Source: Wyeomyia smithii
Taxonomy: Eukaryota; Arthropoda; Insecta; Diptera; Culicidae
DNA length: 64,000 bases
Reading direction: 5' to 3'
Assembly: GCF_029784165.1 (NCBI RefSeq)
Contig: NC_073696.1
Span: 88,111,381 to 88,175,380 of the forward strand
A program made the position numbers and the translations under genes. Of this stretch, positions 56,830-64,000 are shown piece after piece (the stretch's first letter is position 1; every line of letters begins with the position of its first letter). A model generated the notes under the pieces. The model was not told the origin of the DNA and made no database searches. It saw only the letters and a program-made list of their open reading frames with translations.

Positions 56830-57430
56830 TCTGTGAGGATTGATTAACATCGAGGTCAGGAAGAAGCTGTCACATCTGAACTTAAGCAGATTATTCGTCT
56901 ACAGGTCCATCAAACGTTTCAAGGATACAGGCACGGCGGTTCCCAAGAAGAAACCTAGTAAAAATGGAGTGTTCGGACTCCAGCGGTCATCAAAGCAGTG
57001 TAGGAACGTTCTCGGCGAAATCCAGCCCGTTCAGCAAGAAAAATGGCGTGAGAAATGAACATGAGTTACATTTCCATGTAAAATGTTATCCAACAGGACC
57101 TTGGATATTCAGCTTTTATGAAGCAGAAAATTCACGGATTAACTCGTCATAATATTGCTGACAGGGTTGCTAGATCTCGGTTGCTGCTGAAGACGCACGC
57201 AGGTCACAACTTTTTTTTCCGACGAAAAGTTGTTTACTCTGGTGGCAACTTTGAACAAGCAAAAGGACCGTGTTTATGGAGCATTTATTCGTGATATATT
57301 AGCCGATAAAAGAGCAGTTGAGCGATATCAAAATGCTTCAGCTGTGATGGTTTGGAAAGGTATAGCAACCAAAGCGGAATTACCATTGATATTCATTGAC
57401 AGGGCCGTGGAAATAAACATGGAACACTAC
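56830..57430 (+). pseudogene. IS630/mariner-family (DD37D-like) transposase fossil, N-terminal and first catalytic region
   Basis: The order seen is a helix-turn-helix with VHQTFQGYR, an RRNPARSARKMARE segment, then QQDLGYSAFMKQKIHGLTRH and ARSRLLLKTHAGHNFF. SDEKLFTLVATLNKQKDRVY follows with the first catalytic Asp, then NASAVMVWKGIATKAELPLI. Frameshifts occur before 57060 and the frame is lost at the T-run and G-run at 57430-57456. The catalytic C-terminal part is missing. Confidence 0.82.
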
Positions 57431-57506
57431 TTTTTTTTAATAAGGGGGGGGGGGGTTGTTAGTAGTTTAAGTATTTATGATAAATATTAGTAAATAATGA
57501 ATATGT

Positions 57507-58549
57507 GGTCGGCGTGCGACCAGACCGAGCCAAGCGCCAAACACATTGTTTTGAGTAATTAGCATTTGAAGTTTGACCACCCATAAATTAATCGTGTTTA
57601 AACTTATCGTTGATTCAATGCAAACATGTAATGAACAGGGCTTAATGAATGTCTTTTTATCATAAATACACGAAAAATAGCAATAATTGATAAAATATTT
57701 GGTTTTTATTTTTGCCACCTATGCACTCAGTTCACTCTGGTCGAACAAAAATTTAAAAAAATGGTCTTCAGTTCGGTCTGGTCAAACGTATTTACTACAA
57801 CATATCAACTTGACTATTAATCAAGCTAATTTTTCTCACTAGTCAAACGGTATACATAAATATGAACGCTGCTTTATCTCTTAGTCCAATCTGTATCAGA
57901 AATTATACAGCTGATAGACAAGCAAAGCTTTATTTCTGTTGCTCTATTTCCTGGTGCCAAAGCGCACCAAGTGCTAAGTGCTAAGATAGTATCAATATTA
58001 AATGCTCTGGTATTTTGAAGCGGGTATTGTCTAGTTTTATTGATTTAACATATATTGATCCAGTCCTGACGTTTATTACAAGAAAAAAATTAATATTATT
58101 TGAAAAATATCAAATGGAAATAAAATGCACTTGGTTCGGTCTGGCTCAACAAGATCTTGAGAAAAAGTGATGTGCCCATTGAAACGAAATTCGGCTCTAC
58201 GAAAGCCACCTGGCTGTTTATTTATCTAATTCTGATGACAGTCGTATTAACGAGCTGTCCGAAGCGGAGAAATCAGTTACTGACAAATAAATCGCAAAAT
58301 TAGCTTTTAAATCACAAATGATCACTTTATTTAGATACCATGTCTGTGTTTATGGTTCACTCTGGTCGAACGCAATTTCGTTTTTTTTACAAAGTGCAAC
58401 AGAGATTTTTTACTATAACACGCCTATGAACTGTTCAAATGATTTCATTCTTTAATGGAACATAGATCATCATTTTGCACATCCACTGGTGCTAATAACT
58501 CAATTTTTTAAGAAAATGGCGCTTGGCTCGGTCTGGTCGCACGCCGACC
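57507..58549. mobile_element. 1.04-kb non-autonomous element with about 33-bp GC-rich TIRs
   Basis: The ends read GGTCGGCGTGCGACCAGA inward from both sides and stay identical for about 33 bp, to AGCGCCA. They are flanked by the 4-bp repeat ATGT (57503-57506 and 58550-58553). Inside, CTGGTC-centred motifs recur, as in TTCACTCTGGTCGAAC and TTCGGTCTGGTCAAAC, like an array of transposase-binding sites. No protein is encoded. A 4-bp target duplication occurs in several superfamilies, so I leave it unassigned. The near-perfect TIRs suggest recent activity. Confidence 0.85.
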
Positions 58550-58589
58550 ATGTGTGTTAATCACAAATGGTGACTTCTCAACACTATTA

Positions 58590-58870
58590 GAAAAACCTAA
58601 ATTAATCCACCTAGCGGTCAGACCCAGCCTTTCTCATTCAAACTTTCATTTGTTTAAATAGATTTACATGAACGCTTCAATCCAATAAATGTATATTCAC
58701 TCTTTAGGTTCTAAAATATTGATGTTGTAATCTATATAATAAACAGTCAAGCCGGTCTGTCTGTCTGTCTGTCTGTCTGATCCATATAGGCTCGAAAACT
58801 TCCGAACCGATCGAAGTGAAAATTTGTATTAAGGGGTTTTTGGTGCCGATAAAGGTTCTTATGATAGTTT
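58590..58870 (-). repeat. Dispersed repeat, inverted relative of 9840-10113
   Basis: It starts AATTAATCCACCTAGCGGTC, the inverse of the end at 10113, and includes a (CTGT)n run at about 58758-58780. It abuts the 3'-truncated Juan-like LINE. Confidence 0.75.
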
Positions 58871-58926
58871 CTTCTCTTCTGGAAGGGAGTCTGAATCCTG
58901 TGAAGTGGTTTCTTCCTTGTTAAATA

Positions 58927-61900
58927 TCAACTTGACCAGAACGGTACAGCATAAAACATTGCTGGTCTAAAAATTTGTTTGTAAATCAAAAGTTTATTCA
59001 TTAAACAAAGTTTGGAATTTCGATTAATGAGAGTGTATTTGATACACTTTGCTTGTATACTTTCAAGGTGCTCTTTGAAAATAAGTTTTTTATCGTAAAT
59101 TAGTCCCAAGTACTTAACCTTGTCAGACCAACTTAAAATAACCCCATTCATCTTGATAACGTGATTATTGTTTGGCTTAAGGAAAGAAGGCCTATTCTTA
59201 TGGGGAAAAATTATCATTTGAGTTTTAGAAGCATTGGGAGAAATTTTCCACTTTTGTAAGTAGGAAGAAAAAATATCTATACTGTTCTGCAATCGAATGC
59301 ATATGATACGAAGACTTTTTCCTTTTACGGAAATGCTTGTGTCATCGCAGAACAATGACTTTGTGCATCCTGGAGGTAAATCTGGAAGATCTGAAGTAAA
59401 CATGTTGTAGGGGACTGGACTCAAGACTGAACCTTGAGACACACCTGCTCTGACAGGAAATTTATCAGATTTTGAATTCTGATAGATAACCTGCAGAGTT
59501 CGATCAGTAGGATATTTTTTTTTAATTTTGATTAGGAAAATTGGAAAATTAAATGTTTGCAATTTCGCAATCAAACCTTTATGCCAAACACTGTCGGATG
59601 CTTTTTCTATGTCTAAAAGAGCAGCTCCAGTGGAATAATCTTCAGATTTGTTAGCTCGTATCATACTAGTAACTCTGAGCAATTGATGAGTAGTGAAATG
59701 CCCATGGCGAAATCCGAACGGTTCATCTGCAAACATTGAATTTTCGTTGATGTGTGACATCATTCTGTTAAGAATAATTCTCTCAAACAGTTTACTTATT
59801 GAAGAAAGTGTACTGATTGGTCGATAACTTGAAACCTCAACTGGATTCTTATCCGGCTTTAAAATTAGAGTTATTTTTTGCACTTTTCCATAATTTGGGA
59901 AAATATGAAATTTTGAAGCAGCTATTGAAAAATTTTACTAAAAATTCCATTGTGCTCTCAGCGAGATGTTTAATTAATATGTTAAAGATTCCATCGTCAC
60001 CAGGTGCTTTCATATTTTTGAAATTTTTAATAGTTGATTTAATTTCATTCGAGTTAGTTTCAATGATTCCTGCAGGTAAAAAAATCTGGGAAGAAATTAA
60101 ATCAAATTGACATGTGACTTCATTTTCAATTGGACTCACAAAATTCAAATTTGACTTATGAACACTCTTAAATTGCTGAGCAAGTCTTTGAGCCTTTTGT
60201 TCATTGGATACAAGAAAACGTTCACCATCTTTTAAAACTGGAATAGCCTTTGAAGGTTTTTCAAGAATCTTCGACAGCTTCAAAAGGGTTTTGAATATGG
60301 TTTAAATTTTTCAACTTTAGTCTCAAAATTTTGATTTCTCTGAAGAGTAAATCTATGTTTAATCTCTTTCTGTAAATTCCTATAAATAGTTTTAAGAGCA
60401 GGGTTACGAGAACGTTGATATTGACGTCTGGGGACATTTTTCAAACGAATTAGAAGTTGAAGATTTTCGTCAATTATTGGTGAATCAAATTTCACTTGAG
60501 CCTTTGAAACAGAATAATTCCTGGCATGATTAATTGCACATTTCAATGCTTCCAAAGCGAAATCAATATTCACTTCGCAAATCTAGCTCATTATTGAAAT
60601 TATTTTCAATATGAGTTTTGTATCTTTCCCAATTAGCCTTGTGATAATTAAAAACGGAGTTTATAGGGTTTAGAATTGATTCATGTGATATGGAAAAAGT
60701 TATTGGAAGATGGTCAGAATCAAAGTCAGCATGTGTGATCAATTCACTACATACATGATTTGGATCTGTAAGCACCAAATCAATTATTGATGGATTTATT
60801 ACAGAAGAAAAACATGTAGGACTATTCGGAGACAAAATAGAATAGTATCCTGAGAAACAATCATTGAATAAAATTTTCCCATTGGAATTACTTTGAGAAT
60901 TATTCCATGATCGATGTTAAGCGTTAAAATCGCCGATTATGAAAAATTATGAACGATTTCTGGTGAGTTTTTGTAAATATCCTTTAAAATAATTTTTGTG
61001 CTCGCGTGGGCATTGGAATAGTAAGTATGCTGCGGAAATAAATAAAATCCCAAGTTTAGTTTGAACTTTAATTCCCAAAGTTTCAATAACTTTCGTCTCA
61101 AGATGGGGAAGAGCACGATGTTTGATTAGGCGATGAATAACAATTGCAACTCCACCGCCGGAACCCTGAATTTTACCATATCTATGAATCACGTAATTGG
61201 GATCATATTTTAATTTGATGTTAGGTTTCAAAATTGTTTCAGTAATAATTGCAATGTGCACTTTATTTACTGTTAAAAAATTAAAAAGCTTATTCTCATT
61301 GGCCTTCAATGAGCGAGCATTCCAATTTAAAATTTTGATTGTTTTATTTAAAATTATTGCTAAATTTTAAATTAGAAACAATTTTAATTGTAAAATTCAA
61401 TTTGAATAGCTTCAAACATGGATTTTGCCTGCAACATGGCGTTCATAAGATAGAACATTGCCTGTTGCAGAAAAGAAAGCTCACCTGCCGTAATAGGCCC
61501 CAGGCAGTAGACATTAGAAAAAATATTTTCGGTAGCAATATTAGCTGGGGTAATAGGTGTATTTTTATTTTCTACCGTGTTTTGCTAACCTCCCATATTA
61601 ACGGTCATTTTCGTACTACCAACATTAGGCGTTAAAATGTTCGAACTCCCTGTACCCTGTGCATATGTTAAACGAGTATGCAAAGGAGTTGAGAAAGTGG
61701 GCGGTACTGGCACGCTTGGAGAATTTTGTTTTGAAGTTTGTTTTTGATTGGGAAATTGAATTTTGTTTACCTTGCCTTGCCTTAACAATTGCTAAGCGGA
61801 CTGGGCATTGATAAAAATTTGACATATGGTTGCTGTTACAATTCGCACAGCAAAAATTTTTACTCTCTTTCACAGGACATGTGTCCTTTTTGTGAGAAGA

Positions 61901-62870
61901 GTCTCCACAAATAAGGCATCTTTGGTCCATGTTACAGAATTTTGAACCATGGCCATAACGTTGGCAAATACGGCATTGGGTGATATGCTTTTCACCTCCG
62001 CCAAACTTTCGATATAATTCCCATTTCACTCGCACATTATGGATAGCATGTGCTCTGTCAAAAAAATTCAAATTGTTAACCTCAGTGCAGTTAAACTGAA
62101 TTAAATAATTAACACGGGAAATTCCAGTTCGCTGACTGTTTTCGCCTCGTGATTTATGTTTCATTAGAATTATTTGGGTAGGGGCTATGCCAAGTAATTC
62201 TGTTAAAGTAAGTTTGATCTCATCAACGGTTTGATCGTTGGTGAGACCTTTCAATACGACCTTAAACAGCGCCTCTAGTGTCATATGTAAAAAAGTCATA
62301 CATCTTTTCATTTAATTTCATTTTTTTTCACTGAATAAGAAGATTCCAATCTTTCAATGTTTGGGCCAGTAAGCGGCATTCGCCTCATCGGCCAATTTGA
62401 TAAGTTACTTTGACGTCGGAGAGAAACGTAGAAAGTTCTCTTTTGAAAATGTTAAATTCAGAAGCAATAGTTACCACAATAGGTGAAACTTTCTCCTTTT
62501 TTAAAAGAAATTTCCCTTTGAATAGTTTTACTTCCGAACATTTCAGTTTCGCCGGCTTCTTGCTCAGGCAGAATATCAAATGAATTTTCACTGCATAAGC
62601 TAGTGCCAGAAAGAGATGCCTCTCTTTTCATCCGCGTAGCGATGCGTGGTTTCTTTTTTTCATCCTGCCATTGCAGGTGATACGTAAAAAGTTCAAAAAT
62701 AATATCAAATGGCAAGTCTTGAGAAAGAAAGAAATTTTCAGGTAATCTTTAAAAAACGCACTGACGAAACACAAAATTTGAAACTATAGGCAGTCAAAGA
62801 CCAGTCCACATGCAACCGAAAACACGTCTGACCTATCGGGCAGCTCAAGACGCACTGATGAAACACTACT
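58927..62870 (-). mobile_element. Juan-like (Jockey clade) non-LTR retrotransposon, decayed and 3'-truncated
   Basis: ORF1 (about 62720-61630) has an RNA-binding region with FKVVLKGLTNDQTVDEI and three CCHC knuckles (CRICQRYGHGSKFC, CLICGDSSHKKDTC, CANCNSNHMSNFYQC). ORF2 starts near 61309 with an endonuclease (IAIITETILKP, GGGVAIVIHR, IIGDFNA, IDLVLTD, DSDHLPI). It continues with a reverse transcriptase: YRPISTLSSISKLFERIIL, AALLDIEKASDSVWH, GVSQGSVLSPVPYN, and LFCDDTSISV where FADD is usual. Frameshifts or stops lie near 60940, 60570, 60280 and 59870, and the protein is cut at 58927. Sequence from about 62760 to 62870 looks like the 5' leader. The order ORF1-EN-RT and the motifs fit Juan. 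Confidence 0.85.
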
Positions 62871-63059
62871 TGCAACCAGGGGGCTCTTGTGGCTGTCAAA
62901 CTCCATACATATTCCATCTACCACTCATTGATTCTGGTACCAGCGTTTCTGGTACCCACTTTTTGGTTGGTTTGCCCTAAAACAAGTGAAATAGAGTAAA
63001 CGTCCCATTTTTTCGGTAGACTTTTTCTCGAGTAAATGTCGTTTTAGATGGAAAAAACA

Positions 63060-63590
63060 AGAGCTCAACATTTGTTTTCAGTACAATGTGCACTTTCAAT
63101 GAATAAGATAAGTTTTGTAAGTATCTGAAATGAAATATTACCGCCGTGATGAATATATGATTGGTAGGAAAAATGTTGACGTTTATAGGCCCCTGCTTGC
63201 AACACGTTATCAAAGGCCATGTGCATCCTTGCGCTCAAATGCTTTTTGGAAAAGTCAGTTTTTGCTTTCAACAGGATTCAGCACCAGCGCATAAGGTATT
63301 GATCGTTTAGAAATGGTGTAAGCAGAATTTGCCTTGTTTCATCGGTTCATCTGATTGTCCTGCATCGTCACCGGATTTGAACCCGCTAGACTTCAGTATC
63401 TGGAGATGCATGCTAAAAAAAGTTAGAAGACGTTATTAAGTTACAATGTCTGGTCATGGCAAAATACAAAAGCAAGTAAAAACAAATTTTGTTCAGGTCA
63501 TAGGTCGAATCCATCGTCTGCTACGAGATGGTCACTATTGACCAGGGAGGTATTCTGCCAAATATCCAAGCTATAATTCGGTAAATTACC
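63060..63590 (+). pseudogene. DD37D transposase fossil, catalytic region
   Basis: The frame reads LFGKVSFCFQQDSAPAHK, a stop, then CPASSPDLNPLDFSIW. From the Asp in QQDSAP to the Asp in NPLDF there are 37 intervening residues, the spacing of the DD37D group of IS630/Tc1/mariner transposases, which is known in mosquitoes. The tail ends RLLRDGHY. The first catalytic Asp lies in a degraded part upstream. Internal stops show it is dead. Confidence 0.82.
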
Positions 63591-63599
63591 AGTTTTGTA

Positions 63600-64000
63600 A
63601 AAACTGAAACCATTCCTATTAAAGACAATCACATATTTTCAATTGAAGCTGAAAAAAATAGCGTTTACCTCTAATTAAAATTTTAGAAATGCATAAAATT
63701 TTCATTGAGCGTGATTCAGCTTTGAAGGTAAAGTGGGACTCTACCTATAACTGTATTCCAGCAACCTTCAACCAGCAACCTATTTTCGAATGACTTAAAG
63801 TTAATAAGAAACGTTTCTCGTCATGGTTACCAATCATTTATCAACAAAGAGATTTGAAAGAGAATCATTGCTGAAATTAACCGCTTCACACGAATATATT
63901 TATCACCCCAATCGAGTGTGTTCTCAAGCCTATTGCAAGAAATACTTGATTTAAGACAAGCTGTCATAATTCTAGGGTAACCTTGCGGTCGTGTCTAATA
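63600..64000. other. Right edge, nothing recognised
   Basis: No gene or complete repeat is seen. Confidence 0.4.

Overview
The window is a piece of a mosquito nuclear genome. A culicine such as Aedes, Culex or a relative is most likely. The evidence is AT-rich DNA, small exons with GT-AG introns, introns from about 60 bp to 19 kb, and a dense load of mosquito-type transposons: a Juan-like Jockey LINE, a LOA-like LINE with RNase H, many decayed IS630/Tc1/mariner transposases including a DD37D type, tRNA-derived SINEs, and hAT, pogo-like and Transib-like non-autonomous elements. The species cannot be named from the sequence alone.

I can support three protein-coding genes. (1) A CC2D2A orthologue (ciliary transition zone, MKS/B9 complex) lies on the minus strand. 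Its first three coding exons occupy 14687 down to 11497 and the gene continues off the left edge through an intron of more than 11 kb. Two RFX X-box-like motifs sit about 120-150 bp upstream of its ATG. (2) An aldo-keto reductase (AKR) lies on the plus strand at 23934-29520, in six exons with an intact D-Y-K-H tetrad. (3) ADAT1, the tRNA-Ala A37 deaminase, starts on the plus strand only 167 bp after the AKR stop. It has one large 5' exon (29688-30637) and a last exon 19 kb away (49637-49991). The splice phases match, so most of 30.6-49.6 kb is a single repeat-filled intron.

Region by region: 0-3.2 kb, no recognisable gene. 3.2-7.05 kb, a composite hAT element containing a TA-flanked MITE and a Transib-like element. 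7.3-10.9 kb, microsatellite, tandem repeats, a SINE and a mariner fossil. 11.5-14.7 kb, CC2D2A. 15.1-21.9 kb, an LINE tail, a large GA tract and several TIR elements. 22-22.6 kb, a Tc1-like fossil. 23.7-29.5 kb, AKR with transposase fossils in its last intron. 29.7-50 kb, ADAT1, whose intron holds a 175-bp tandem array, an inverted second copy of the composite hAT element, a 1.27-kb foldback, SINEs and a LOA-like LINE. 50-57 kb, intergenic DNA with a TIR element carrying tandem units that look like decayed histone H2A, plus a near-perfect 215-bp palindrome. 57.5-58.5 kb, a 1.04-kb element with very long GC-rich TIRs. 58.9-62.8 kb, a decayed Juan-like LINE. 63-63.6 kb, a DD37D transposase fossil.

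The most informative structure is the pair of composite hAT copies at 3192-7054 and 34363-38220. Both carry the same two nested passengers, and each has its own hAT-type target site. The whole nest therefore appears to have moved as one unit after the inner insertions occurred.
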